DNA of 64,000 nucleotides from Myroides sp. WP-1 (lineage in GTDB: Bacteria > Bacteroidota > Bacteroidia > Flavobacteriales > Flavobacteriaceae), in NCBI RefSeq assembly GCF_014145635.1, contig NZ_JACHTC010000002.1, positions 1 to 64,000 on the forward strand, in the 5' to 3' direction. Every line of letters begins with the position of its first letter. The stretch's first letter is position 1. Under the pieces are notes generated by a model. The model made no database searches. It saw only the letters and a program-made list of their open reading frames with translations, and was not told the origin of the DNA. Positions 52,676-61,995 of this stretch are shown in pieces. The position numbers and the translations under genes are program-made.

Positions 52676-53899
52676 ATGAGCATCTTAGAAATGAAAGTTC
52701 CTTCACCAGGTGAATCAATTACAGAGGTTGAAATTGCTACTTGGTTGGTAAAAGATGGAGACTATGTTGAAAAAGACCAAGCAATTGCTGAGGTTGATTC
52801 AGATAAAGCAACATTAGAATTGCCTGCTGAAGCAAGCGGAATCATTACTTTAAAAGCAGAAGAAGGTGACGCAGTAGCGGTAGGTCAAGTAGTTTGTTTA
52901 ATCGATACAGGCGCAGCAAAACCAGCGGGAGGTACTTCTACAGAAGCTAAGCCAGCAGCAGAGGCTCCAAAAGCGGAAGCTCCTAAGGCAGAGCCAGTAC
53001 AAGCACCTGCAGCAGCTACTTATGCAACAGGTTCAGCTTCTCCAGCTGCCAAAAAAATATTAGATGAAAAAAATATTGATCCTGCTTCAGTTGCTGGAAC
53101 AGGAAAAGATGGTAGAATCACTAAGGAAGATGCTTTAAACGCAAAACACTCAATGGGAACTCCAACTGGTGGACCAAGAGGTGAAGAGCGCAAAAAAATG
53201 TCTATGTTACGTCGTAAAGTAGCAGAGCGTTTGGTTGAAGCTAAAAATACAACAGCGATGTTGACAACGTTTAACGAGGTTAACTTAACAAACGTAAACA
53301 AGCTTAGAAGTGAATACAAAGACGCTTTCAAAGCTAAACACGGTGTTGGTTTAGGATTCATGTCTTTCTTTACTAAAGCGGTTACTCGTGCTTTAGAATT
53401 GTATCCAGACGTAAACTCTATGATCGATGGTCAAGAGCAAATTAAATATGACTTCTGCGATATTTCAATTGCAGTATCTGGTCCAAAAGGACTAATGGTT
53501 CCTGTTGTTCGCAACGCTGAATTATTGTCTTTCCGCGGTGTTGAAGCTGAAATTAAACGTTTAGCTACAAGAGCTCGTGATGGACAAATTACAGTGGATG
53601 AAATGACAGGTGGTACATTTACAATCACTAATGGTGGTGTATTTGGATCGATGTTATCTACACCAATTATCAACCCTCCACAATCTGGAATCTTGGGAAT
53701 GCACAACATTATCGAGCGTCCAATCGCAGTAGATGGTAAAGTAGAAATCCACCCAATGATGTACGTGGCGTTATCGTATGACCACCGTATCATCGACGGA
53801 CGTGAGTCAGTAGGTTTCTTAGTAGCTGTGAAAGAAGCTTTAGAAAACCCAACTGAATTATTGATGGATAACAATCCTAAAAAAGCTTTAGAACTTTAA
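52676..53899 (+). CDS. sucB: Dihydrolipoyllysine succinyltransferase (E2 of 2-oxoglutarate dehydrogenase)
   Basis: This 407-residue protein has one lipoyl domain ([14 protein letters not shown]44 region), an Ala/Pro/Glu-rich linker, a peripheral-subunit-binding domain ([33 protein letters not shown]) and the acyltransferase domain with [16 protein letters not shown], whose histidine and aspartate are catalytic. It forms the core of the complex with SucA. A strong terminator lies 23 bases after its stop. Confidence 0.97.
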   Translation: MSILEMKVPSPGESITEVEIATWLVKDGDYVEKDQAIAEVDSDKATLELPAEASGIITLKAEEGDAVAVGQVVCLIDTGAAKPAGGTSTEAKPAAEAPKAEAPKAEPVQAPAAATYATGSASPAAKKILDEKNIDPASVAGTGKDGRITKEDALNAKHSMGTPTGGPRGEERKKMSMLRRKVAERLVEAKNTTAMLTTFNEVNLTNVNKLRSEYKDAFKAKHGVGLGFMSFFTKAVTRALELYPDVNSMIDGQEQIKYDFCDISIAVSGPKGLMVPVVRNAELLSFRGVEAEIKRLATRARDGQITVDEMTGGTFTITNGGVFGSMLSTPIINPPQSGILGMHNIIERPIAVDGKVEIHPMMYVALSYDHRIIDGRESVGFLVAVKEALENPTELLMDNNPKKALEL

Positions 53900-53922
53900 T
53901 AGAATCAAATTTCTATCTCTAT

Positions 53923-53952
53923 AAACGACAACTGAGCAATCAGTTGTCGTTT
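53923..53952 (+). terminator. Terminator of sucAB
   Basis: AAACGACAACTGA and TCAGTTGTCGTTT form a perfect 13-pair stem with loop GCAA and a T-run. Confidence 0.93.
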
Positions 53953-54092
53953 TTTTTTAAATGAAAGATGAGATTTAATGAAGCGAATAAAGATACTAAC
54001 TCGTGTCCTCATGCTATTCTAAGACTACAAAAAACAAATCTCACGAAAAACCTTTTTTCTATTGTATCTTTGTCCATTAAACTAATACTACT

Positions 54093-54317
54093 ATGTCGAA
54101 AGAAACGAAAAAAGGAATATTTAAAGGGATTATTGAGAAAGATGAGCAAGGAAACTATTTCTGTGGTCCTTATTTGTTAGACTATCAATATACAGAGGCT
54201 CAGTTTAAATTAGGAGATCTAGTGAGTATCAAAACTGTTATTGCTAACCCAAGCGGAAAAAGTAGAGATGCTTATCCGATGAAATCAATGAAATTTTTCC
54301 TCGCAGACGAAGATTAA
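54093..54317 (+). CDS. Small protein of unknown function
   Basis: This 74-residue protein starts MSKETKKGIFKGIIEKDEQGNYFCGPYLLDYQY and contains LGDLVSIKTVIANPSGKSRDAYPMKSMKFFLADED. It reads as a small beta-rich domain; I do not know its function. A TATCTTTG box lies at 54065-54072, fitting its own promoter. An upstream overlapping frame (53968-54180) has no support. Confidence 0.65.
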   Translation: MSKETKKGIFKGIIEKDEQGNYFCGPYLLDYQYTEAQFKLGDLVSIKTVIANPSGKSRDAYPMKSMKFFLADED

Positions 54318-54451
54318 TTTTTTACTCTTCTAGGGAAATAGTATATTGTCAGGTGTAAAGGTGTGGTTGGAAATCATGCCTTTTTACTTTAAACGGATGA
54401 GATAATCGGTTTAAAGCACATAATGTCATCTTATTCAATTTCCCAGAGTGT

Positions 54452-55375
54452 ATGCGCACCTATTATGCTATTTTAGAGGTTACCCCAACAGCTAGTTCGA
54501 GTGAAATTAAACAAGCATTCAGACGGTTATCGAAGTTGTACCACCCTGATATGAATCAAGGTAATACGAGATATCAAGATAGATTGTTCGAAGTGATTAA
54601 GGCATATGAAGTTTTAGGTGATGATAGCCAACGTCGTGCCTATGACTTAACGCTCTCTCGTACACAAACAACAACCAGTAATACTCAATCTTCACAAGCG
54701 TATACTGCAAGATCCACACAGGCAAATACAGATTACTATAGACCTGAAATTCTTACTTTTTCTTGCAATCAAACGTATTTTTTTATGGGCGATCTCATCG
54801 AAATAAGCTGGGATTGTAAACAAGCCGATGTTATTCGCATCTATCCATTGGGGTATATGGATGAACTGCGTGGTAAAATCGTTTATCGCGTCAAAGAATT
54901 GGATGCAAAGTATCTTACTTTTGAGTTAACGGCTGTGAACAACCACAGTTCTCATGTAGAAAAGAGAAGTATTCATCTCAATAATGGGATCTACATGAAT
55001 TTTACTGAAACAGATCAGTTAGAAAAAGTTAACTATGTTAGTCCTCAACATTGGAGTATGGGATTCTTGGCTCCTTTAGGGCGTAGTTCAAGGAAAGACT
55101 ATGGTTTACGCGTTGCGCTTTTAACGCTATTTTTCTTGATGGCTTTCTTTTATCAACCCCATTTTGATCACGACGGAACCTATTCGTTTATTTGTACGGT
55201 ATTGATTTATGTCTTACTTATTTGTTCAGCAAGACGCCTTCACGATGTTAGTCGACATGGAATACTGTCTTTGTTGCTACTGGTTCCCTTGTTAAATATT
55301 GCGGTTCTGTTGATATTACTGCTGCTTAAAGGAGATGATTTGCCTAATAAACACGGTCGTAAACCTCGGTTTTAG
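54452..55375 (+). CDS. J-domain protein fused to a DUF805-like membrane domain
   Basis: Residues 1-66 of this 307-residue protein are a J domain with HPD at 31-33, which stimulates Hsp70. Residues about 95-195 look like a beta-rich domain (FSCNQTYFFMGDLIEISWDCKQADVIRIYPLG). From about 200 the chain has the DUF805 pattern: three hydrophobic helices and ARRLHDVSRHG. Such a fusion would place Hsp70 recruitment at the inner membrane. It is followed 121 bases later by an AAA ATPase gene. Confidence 0.8.
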   Translation: MRTYYAILEVTPTASSSEIKQAFRRLSKLYHPDMNQGNTRYQDRLFEVIKAYEVLGDDSQRRAYDLTLSRTQTTTSNTQSSQAYTARSTQANTDYYRPEILTFSCNQTYFFMGDLIEISWDCKQADVIRIYPLGYMDELRGKIVYRVKELDAKYLTFELTAVNNHSSHVEKRSIHLNNGIYMNFTETDQLEKVNYVSPQHWSMGFLAPLGRSSRKDYGLRVALLTLFFLMAFFYQPHFDHDGTYSFICTVLIYVLLICSARRLHDVSRHGILSLLLLVPLLNIAVLLILLLLKGDDLPNKHGRKPRF

Positions 55376-55433
55376 TTTTGTCAAATTGGTTTAAGTATAG
55401 ATAGACATTCCGTAGCTTTTTTAAGGAAACTCG

Positions 55434-55466
55434 TTGGAGGGTAACGTTTTTTTTAGCTTATATTTG
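55434..55466 (+). promoter_or_regulatory. Promoter of the AAA ATPase-dgt genes
   Basis: TTG (55434-55436) and TATATTTG (55459-55466) are separated by 22 bases, matching the Bacteroidetes TTG-N17-23-TAnnTTTG pattern. The AAA gene starts 30 bases further on. Confidence 0.6.
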
Positions 55467-55496
55467 TAGTTAATAATGTTCAAATCATAGTTTGAG

Positions 55497-56201
55497 ATGA
55501 GTTCTTTGTATTATATCGATCGTACTGACATTCGCTTAGCAGATGTTATGTTTACTGAAAAAGTAGAGCAAGAGATCGAAGCATTCTTGAAGGAGTATAA
55601 GTATCGTGAAATATTAACGAAATACAACTTGCCTGTTAGTAATAAGATTTTATTATATGGAAAAACAGGTTGTGGAAAAACAATGACCGCAAAAGCAATT
55701 GCCAAGCAATTGGATAAAAAGTTGATTATTGTAAACTTGGCAACGATCGTTTCTTCTAAACTGGGAGAGACAGCCAAAAACATCGAAAGTTTATTTAAGG
55801 AAATTCAATACGAGAGTGCTGTTTTGTTTTTTGATGAGTTTGATTCTTTAGGACAAATTCGCGATTACGACAATAAAGATAACAGTGAAATGAAGCGCGT
55901 GGTTAACGCAATTCTACAGTTGATCGACAATCTTCCGCAAAAATCCATCTTAATTGCAGCAACGAATCAAATTCACATGATTGATGAAGCTTTAGTTCGC
56001 CGTTTTGAATTGAAACTAGAGTATACAGCTCCCGAAAAAGAAGCGTTGGATCTGTATTACGATAAGATGTTAGCCGTATATCCGTCAGAATATGCACAGG
56101 TAGAACGATTGTATAATATCTCCTACGCTGAGGCCAAAACACATATTTATCGCACAGTAAAGAATAACATTATTACAAGCCAACAAGAAGTAGAAAATTA
56201 G
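55497..56201 (+). CDS. AAA+ ATPase, small
   Basis: This 234-residue protein has Walker A GKTGCGKT (55-62), Walker B FFDEFD (111-116), a sensor-1 asparagine in AATNQIH and a VRRFELKLEY segment with the arginine finger. It is one AAA module of the FtsH/spastin-like class with no other domain visible, so it probably acts on a partner protein. The dgt gene follows 24 bases later on the same strand. Confidence 0.8.
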   Translation: MSSLYYIDRTDIRLADVMFTEKVEQEIEAFLKEYKYREILTKYNLPVSNKILLYGKTGCGKTMTAKAIAKQLDKKLIIVNLATIVSSKLGETAKNIESLFKEIQYESAVLFFDEFDSLGQIRDYDNKDNSEMKRVVNAILQLIDNLPQKSILIAATNQIHMIDEALVRRFELKLEYTAPEKEALDLYYDKMLAVYPSEYAQVERLYNISYAEAKTHIYRTVKNNIITSQQEVEN

Positions 56202-56225
56202 TAAAGAAACAAAAGAATATAGTAT

Positions 56226-57569
56226 ATGATGAAATGGGAAAAGTTGCTGTCTTTAAAGAAGCACGGTGACACATTTGTAAGAAATCGCCTAGATGAAAGT
56301 CAAACGCGAATTGGTTTTGAAGTAGATTATGATCGCATTATATTTTCATCGCCTTTCCGCAGTTTACAAGATAAAACACAAGTTATCCCTTTATCAAAAA
56401 CAGATTTTGTTCACACGAGATTAACCCATAGTTTAGAAGTTTCTGTCGTTGGGCGTTCGCTTGGTCGAAATGTCGGAGAGAAACTACTGAAAAAATATAC
56501 CTATTTAGCGGAAGAATACGGCTATACTGTGAATGATTTTGGGGCGATCGTTGCCGCAGCGTCTTTGGCTCATGATATTGGAAATCCGCCTTTTGGTCAT
56601 TCAGGCGAAAAAGCAATTGGCGATTATTTTAATCGAGGAAAAGGACTTGCTTTTAAAGATAAGCTTACAGAAAAGGAATGGCAAGATTTAATTGATTTTG
56701 AAGGAAATGCCAATGGTTTTTCTATCTTGACGAAGTCTCGCCCAGGAATAGAAGGAGGATTGCGTATTTCTTATGCTACACTTGGAGCTTTTATGAAGTA
56801 TCCCAAAGAAAGTTTGCCTAAAAAGCCAACTCGTGATATTTCGGATAAGAAGTATGGTTTTTTCCAAGGAGATAAAGAAGCGTTTATTGATGTGGCTTCT
56901 GAGTTGGGGATGATTATGAAAGACGATCGAGTTGAAACAGCATTTTATCGTCATCCTTTGGCGTATTTAGTTGAAGCAGCTGACGATATTTGTTATACAA
57001 TTACAGATTTTGAAGATGGTATTAATTTGGGGTGGATTCCAGAAGAACATGCCTTAGAATTCCTTATCATGATTGTTCAAAATAGTATCAATACGCAAAA
57101 GTACTCTCAATTAAATTCAAAAGAAGATCGTGTAAGCTATTTGCGTGCATTGGCTATCGGTAGTTTGATTGATGACGTGACGCGTTTGTTTATTGAGAAT
57201 GAAGAAAAGATTTTAGCTGGTGATTATCCCTTTGCTTTGACAGAAAAGTGTTCTTACATCGCGCAAATGAAAGATATCTTGGCAGTGAGTATCAATAATG
57301 TATACCAGAGTAAAGAAGTCATTGAAAAGGAGATCATAGGGTATCAAGTAATAGAAACGCTCTTAGAACGCTTTATTACCGCTACAAATAACCGCTATTA
57401 TGGTGAGGATAATCACTATGATGGATTAATTATAAAACTCCTACCAGAACGCTATATTATAGAAAGCGATAGTTTATATGAACGCTTAATGAGTATTTGT
57501 CATTTCGTTTCCATGTTGACAGACGGTAAGGCTTTAGAATTGTATCATACAATCAAAGTAACGAAATAA
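56226..57569 (+). CDS. dgt: dGTP triphosphohydrolase (dNTPase, HD superfamily)
   Basis: This 447-residue HD-domain enzyme hydrolyses dGTP or dNTPs to nucleosides and triphosphate, controlling the dNTP pool. Metal ligands are visible as H68 (TRLTHSLEV) and H116-D117 (LAHDIGNPPFGHSGE). Length fits the dGTPase family. It follows the AAA gene and ends at a strong terminator. Confidence 0.92.
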   Translation: MMKWEKLLSLKKHGDTFVRNRLDESQTRIGFEVDYDRIIFSSPFRSLQDKTQVIPLSKTDFVHTRLTHSLEVSVVGRSLGRNVGEKLLKKYTYLAEEYGYTVNDFGAIVAAASLAHDIGNPPFGHSGEKAIGDYFNRGKGLAFKDKLTEKEWQDLIDFEGNANGFSILTKSRPGIEGGLRISYATLGAFMKYPKESLPKKPTRDISDKKYGFFQGDKEAFIDVASELGMIMKDDRVETAFYRHPLAYLVEAADDICYTITDFEDGINLGWIPEEHALEFLIMIVQNSINTQKYSQLNSKEDRVSYLRALAIGSLIDDVTRLFIENEEKILAGDYPFALTEKCSYIAQMKDILAVSINNVYQSKEVIEKEIIGYQVIETLLERFITATNNRYYGEDNHYDGLIIKLLPERYIIESDSLYERLMSICHFVSMLTDGKALELYHTIKVTK

Positions 57570-57570
57570 A

Positions 57571-57608
57571 AAAAAGGCTTTTGAAATTAATTTCAAAAGC
57601 CTTTTTTC
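57571..57608. terminator. Bidirectional terminator between dgt and the lipoprotein gene
   Basis: AAAAAAGGCTTTTGAAAT and ATTTCAAAAGCCTTTTTT are exact inverted repeats separated by two bases. It ends both convergent genes. Confidence 0.93.
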
Positions 57609-57635
57609 ATTAGTTAATCAAATATGGAAAATGTA

Positions 57636-58976
57636 CTATTTCTTTGTTGTTGGAATCCAAACGTGAGCATAAGCCATCATTCCGCCATCCCACATTTTCA
57701 TAGCATCTGGAGCAGCGATTGCTTTAGCTTCTTCTAGCGTTTTTCCGATTACATCTCCTTTGCTAGCTGCAATTGAAGATTCACCTTTTTTTGTAGCAAT
57801 AGCGAAAGTAGCTTTACCTGCTGTTTCTTTGTAATCTCTAACGTATATGGTTAAGAATTGTCCTGTTCTTCCGTCATAGTATCCTTCAGAGTTTAAGATT
57901 TCATAAATGATTTGTCCTTTAGCCTCGTCTGTGAATACGCGTTTCATTTCGATTTTTCCACCTTCAGTGAATGTACCTGTACCTCTGAAGTCTCCCATAA
58001 AAATGAATGCTTCATCATTCTCTCCAATGTGGAATTCGTATTGACCTACATCAACTCCGTTCATTGCGATCATTGCTGATAAGTAAGTTCCGTTTAATTC
58101 TGCAAAAGCAGGAGTTGTAACACCACCTTCTTTTGTGTATGTAGTGAATTTACCCCCTGTTAGTTCAGAAGCTAACGCAAATTCAGCTTCTGCTTTTTGT
58201 TTCGCATCTGCTTCACCAAAAGTTAAACGTGCTACATCTACTGTGTTTTCAGTGATGTTTTTTAATTGTGCTACATAGAAAGTTCCCGCTTTTTCGCCTA
58301 CACCTTCTAATAAGATTTTGTTTGTGTTTGTGTTGTGTTTCAATACAGTCATGTCATAAGACCCATTGAAATTTACTACTGTATTAGAGAATGTATAGTA
58401 GTACGTGTGTCCTTGAGCTGAAAAAACGTACTTTCCTTGAACAGGTAAGTTGATTTTCGCAGGTTCTTCACCGCCAGTTCTTGTAAGTTTTAACCAAGGG
58501 AAGATATTGTTTCCGTGATCAGGAGTAATGTCACCTGAAGTTGGATAAGTAGATTCAATTGCTTCAATTTCAGACTTAAATGTATAGTTGATATTGATGT
58601 CTAATGATTCTTCTTTAATGTTTTTGAAGAAAAACGCTTTGTATTCGCTTTCTTTTGTGTTTTTTGCAACTGCCTTTAAAACATTGTTTTTGTCTTTGTA
58701 TACTTTTAGAACATTATAGGTGTCATCTTCTTGACCACTACCAGCCATTCCTGACATTTTCATGTTGATTGTTTTCTTTGTAAATTCAAATGGAATTGGA
58801 TTTCCAGCATGAGCATAAGCAAAGTTACCTTCAAAAGGAAGTTCAGAACCTACTTCTGTTTGGTCGTTGTTGTTTTCTTTTCTGATTACGTCATCATCAC
58901 TAGAACAACTAGCTGTACCAACTGAAATTAACGCAAGCATTGCTAAAGCAGATAAGAGTTTAGTTACTTTCATCAT
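57636..58976 (-). CDS. Secreted lipoprotein of unknown function
   Basis: This 446-residue protein has a lipoprotein signal (ALAMLALISVGTASC, cysteine followed by SSDDD), the acidic post-cysteine pattern that sends Bacteroidetes lipoproteins to the outer membrane or surface. The rest is beta-rich with repeated FNGSYDMTVL and FAELNGTYLSAM elements, suggesting three related barrel-like modules. Two adjacent ATGs open the gene. Function unknown. Confidence 0.8.
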   Translation of the reverse strand: MMKVTKLLSALAMLALISVGTASCSSDDDVIRKENNNDQTEVGSELPFEGNFAYAHAGNPIPFEFTKKTINMKMSGMAGSGQEDDTYNVLKVYKDKNNVLKAVAKNTKESEYKAFFFKNIKEESLDININYTFKSEIEAIESTYPTSGDITPDHGNNIFPWLKLTRTGGEEPAKINLPVQGKYVFSAQGHTYYYTFSNTVVNFNGSYDMTVLKHNTNTNKILLEGVGEKAGTFYVAQLKNITENTVDVARLTFGEADAKQKAEAEFALASELTGGKFTTYTKEGGVTTPAFAELNGTYLSAMIAMNGVDVGQYEFHIGENDEAFIFMGDFRGTGTFTEGGKIEMKRVFTDEAKGQIIYEILNSEGYYDGRTGQFLTIYVRDYKETAGKATFAIATKKGESSIAASKGDVIGKTLEEAKAIAAPDAMKMWDGGMMAYAHVWIPTTKK

Positions 58977-59090
58977 GAGTAAATTATTATGTTTTTAGTT
59001 ATAATTTAATTTAGACCAAAAATAAATAAGAAAAATGAGATGTGCAATATTATTTTTATTTTTTCTAAATAAGAATAACGTTTAAGGAAA

Positions 59091-59530
59091 GAGGAAATCG
59101 AAACGTAGTGAAAATCGGAACGTAGTGAAGATTCATCGAACACAAAAACAAATATAAACTCGGTGAGATAAAGAGGAAAGAGGAAAGTGGAAAGAGGAAA
59201 GTGGAAAGAGGAAAGTGGAAAGAGGAAATCGAAACGTAGTGAAAATCGGAACGTAGTGAAGATTCATCGAACACAAAAACAAATATAAACTCGGTGAGAT
59301 ATATTCATCGAACACCAAAATAAAATATAAACTTGGTGAGATAAAGAGGAAAGAAGAAAGAAGAAATCTAAACGCAGTGAAAATCGTAACGTAGTGAAGA
59401 TTCATCGAACACAAAAACAAATATAAACTCGGTGAGATATATTCATCGAACACAAAAACAAATATAAAATAAGTGAGATATATTCATCAACACCAAAATA
59501 AAATATAAACTCCGCGAGATAAAGAGGATG
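59091..59530. repeat. Decaying direct-repeat array with homopurine tract
   Basis: A 74-bp unit occurs at 59097-59170, 59228-59301 and 59366-59439 (the last diverged). Each holds two AACGTAGTGAA words and one TTCATCGAACAC block. Shorter units of about 42 bases (TATTCATCGAACAC to GTGAGATA) follow at 59301, 59438 and 59480. Between the first two long copies is a purine-only tract of repeated AAAGAGGAAAGTGG (59171-59227). Reading frames across it are repeat artefacts. The flanks (58977-59090 and 59531-59670) show nothing else. Confidence 0.85.
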
Positions 59531-59670
59531 AGATGGTTAGTGGTTAGAATGACGATCGGTGAGTAACGAATGCGACTTCTCTTAGATCAAAGAGATATAC
59601 TGGGTGGAGTGATGGATTCCTCTAAAAATAAAATTTACTTTTCTCTTCTTTCCTTTCTCTTCTCTCCAAA

Positions 59671-59706
59671 AAAAAAGGTATTGTGAAATTTCACAATACC
59701 TTTTTT
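59671..59706. terminator. Terminator of rplU-rpmA
   Basis: An exact palindrome, AAAAAAGGTATTGTGAAA joined directly to its complement, lies 42 bases beyond the rpmA stop and is followed on the minus strand by T residues and then pyrimidine-poor sequence. Confidence 0.85.
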
Positions 59707-59748
59707 TATTTTGTAACCTTTTATCTGTTCACACAGATAGATAGATTC

Positions 59749-60009
59749 TTAAGCTTCGAATGGAATGATTGAAACGTAAGACTTGTTGTCTTTTTTCTTT
59801 TGGAATTTAACAACACCGTCAACTTTAGCATGTAAAGTATGGTCTTTTCCCATATAAACGTTTTCACCAGGATTATGCTTAGAACCTCTTTGTCTTACAA
59901 GGATGTTTCCAGCGATAGCTGCTTGACCACCGTAAATCTTAACACCTAAGCGTTTCGATTCTGATTCTCTACCGTTCTTCGAACTTCCGACACCTTTTTT
60001 GTGAGCCAT
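59749..60009 (-). CDS. rpmA: 50S ribosomal protein L27
   Basis: This 86-residue protein starts [24 protein letters not shown], typical of L27, and contains [26 protein letters not shown]. Its N-terminal tail reaches the peptidyl-transferase centre. It follows rplU by 24 bases in the usual order. Confidence 0.97.
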   Translation of the reverse strand: MAHKKGVGSSKNGRESESKRLGVKIYGGQAAIAGNILVRQRGSKHNPGENVYMGKDHTLHAKVDGVVKFQKKKDNKSYVSIIPFEA

Positions 60010-60033
60010 GACGTTATAATTTTAAATTGTTAA

Positions 60034-60396
60034 TTACTCAGCTGCTTCAGCTGTTTCTTTTTTAGTCGCTTTTTTCTTTGCTCCACCGAAGTTGATTCCT
60101 TCAATTACGATTTGAGTCAAAGCTTGTCTGTGACCGTTTTTCTTTTTGTAACCTTTTCTTCTTTTCTTTTTGAAAACGATTACTTTGTCACCTTTAAGGT
60201 GTTGTAAAACTTTAGCTTCTACAGAAGCACCTTCTATAACTGGGGCGCCTACAGTAATGTTATTGTTGTCATCAACTAAAAGAACTTTATCAAAAGTGAT
60301 AGTCGCTCCTTCTTCTGTTGCCAAACGGTGAACATAAACTTTAAGGTCTTTGCTAACTTTGAATTGTTGCCCAGCTATCTCTACGATTGCGTACAT
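60034..60396 (-). CDS. rplU: 50S ribosomal protein L21
   Basis: This 120-residue protein has MYAIVEIAGQQFKVSKDLKVYVHRL and KKKRRKGYKKKNGHRQALTQIVIEGI, typical of L21. The Ala/Lys/Glu-rich C-terminal extension (KKATKKETAEAAE) beyond the core is common in flavobacteria. It is the first gene of the rplU-rpmA pair. Confidence 0.97.
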   Translation of the reverse strand: MYAIVEIAGQQFKVSKDLKVYVHRLATEEGATITFDKVLLVDDNNNITVGAPVIEGASVEAKVLQHLKGDKVIVFKKKRRKGYKKKNGHRQALTQIVIEGINFGGAKKKATKKETAEAAE

Positions 60397-60428
60397 AACA
60401 ATAAATTATTAAGGTTTATTTAAGTGTG

Positions 60429-60458
60429 CAAAGTTACAATTCTTTTTTAATTGGTCAA
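60429..60458 (-). promoter_or_regulatory. Promoter of rplU-rpmA
   Basis: On the minus strand TTG (60458-60456) and TAACTTTG (60436-60429) are 19 bases apart, a close match to the Bacteroidetes consensus, 32 bases upstream of rplU. Confidence 0.65.
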
Positions 60459-60654
60459 GTGTTTTTTGCTTTTTGTTTTCTGATTTTTATGTTGTTGTAG
60501 AAACAAATGTTAATTATGCCTGTGTTGACTAATTGCCACATCTTCACAAAGTCACGAGATCAAATGTTAAAATTGAAACTAAAAGTTAACTAGCCTGTAA
60601 CATTTAGAAAAAATAGCGTCTCATAGTACTATAAACTAAATTCAGAACTATAAA

Positions 60655-61974
60655 ATGAAAAGATCACTCTTGATTTTAGGCGCGCTTTTTTATGGAATGA
60701 CAGCGTCAGCTCAAAAAGTGGAATTCGAAGAATACGCTTTAGAAAATGGGCTTAAAGTTATTTTGCATCAGGATAAATCAGCTCCTGTTATCATTACTTC
60801 CGTAATGTACCACGTAGGAGCGAAGGACGAAAATCCTGAACGCACGGGGTTTGCCCATTTCTTTGAACACTTATTGTTTGAAGGAACAAAAAATATCGAA
60901 CGCGGAGAATGGTTTAAATTGGTTACGGCTAATGGTGGTAAAAACAATGCGAATACATCAGATGATAGAACATACTACTATGAAGTATTTCCATCAAATA
61001 ACTTAGAATTAGGGTTGTGGATGGAATCTGAGCGTTTGATGCATCCTATTATTAACCAAATTGGTGTAGATACACAAAATGAAGTAGTGAAGGAAGAGAA
61101 GCGTTTGCGTATGGACAATCAACCTTACGGACAACTCCTACCTCAAGTAAAAGAGAACTTATTTACAAAACACCCTTATCGTTGGGCGCCTATTGGATCT
61201 ATGGAACATTTAGATGCGGCTACTTTGGAGGAATTCTTAGCGTTTAACAAGAAGTTCTATATTCCTAATAACGCAGTGTTAGTGGTAGCAGGTGATTTTG
61301 AAACGGCACAAGCTAAAAAATGGATTCAACAATACTTTGGTTCAATTGAAAAAGGTACTCCAGTTACGCGTACTGCAATTCAAGAAGATCCAATCACAAA
61401 AGAAATCAGAGCAGAGTATCAAGATCCGAACGTTCAAATCCCAATGCTTGTACAAGCTTATCGTACGCCTTCAATGAAAACACGTGAGGCTCGTGTATTG
61501 GATATGATTTCTACAATCTTATCAAACGGAAAAAGCTCGAGATTATACAAAAAAATTGTAGACGAACAGAAGAAAGCTTTAGAAATCGGGGCATTCAATT
61601 TAAGTCAAGAGGATTATGGCGCTTATCTAATCTATGGTTTACCAATGCAAGGGTATACAACAGCAGATTTAGTTGCTGAAATCGACAGTGAAATTGAAAA
61701 ATTGCAAACTGAATTGATTTCTGAACGCGATTTTCAAAAATTGCAAAATGTGTTAGAAAATGAATATGTGAGAGGAAATGCTGACTTAGAAGGATTGGCT
61801 CATAATTTAGCAACGTATAGCTTATTGTATGGCGATACAAATCTGATTAATACAAATATTGAGATGTATAGAGATATTACTCGTGAAGAAATCCGCGAAG
61901 TAGCTAAGAAGTATTTGAACAAAAATCAGCGCTTAATCTTAGATTATATTCCAGAGAAAGAAGCTAATAACTAA
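60655..61974 (+). CDS. M16-family zinc metallopeptidase, catalytic subunit
   Basis: This 439-residue protein has a signal peptide (LLILGALFYGMTASAQ) and the inverted zinc motif HFFEH (H68, E71, H72), with E148 at the spacing expected for the third ligand. It is one half of the pitrilysin-type pair, secreted to the periplasm. The second gene, 21 bases later, encodes the partner lacking the zinc site. Confidence 0.92.
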   Translation: MKRSLLILGALFYGMTASAQKVEFEEYALENGLKVILHQDKSAPVIITSVMYHVGAKDENPERTGFAHFFEHLLFEGTKNIERGEWFKLVTANGGKNNANTSDDRTYYYEVFPSNNLELGLWMESERLMHPIINQIGVDTQNEVVKEEKRLRMDNQPYGQLLPQVKENLFTKHPYRWAPIGSMEHLDAATLEEFLAFNKKFYIPNNAVLVVAGDFETAQAKKWIQQYFGSIEKGTPVTRTAIQEDPITKEIRAEYQDPNVQIPMLVQAYRTPSMKTREARVLDMISTILSNGKSSRLYKKIVDEQKKALEIGAFNLSQEDYGAYLIYGLPMQGYTTADLVAEIDSEIEKLQTELISERDFQKLQNVLENEYVRGNADLEGLAHNLATYSLLYGDTNLINTNIEMYRDITREEIREVAKKYLNKNQRLILDYIPEKEANN

Positions 61975-61995
61975 TGCTAAACAAGAAGAAGAGAA

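Noticed and set aside
59065..59453. Reading frames on the minus strand across the repeat array
   Set aside because: They encode repeated SLYLFLCSMN-type strings produced by the DNA repeats, with no start signals or coding bias.
59091..59530. Repeat array as a CRISPR
   Set aside because: Repeat units are too long and unequal, and the intervening sequences are themselves repeats or purine tracts rather than unique spacers; no cas genes are nearby.
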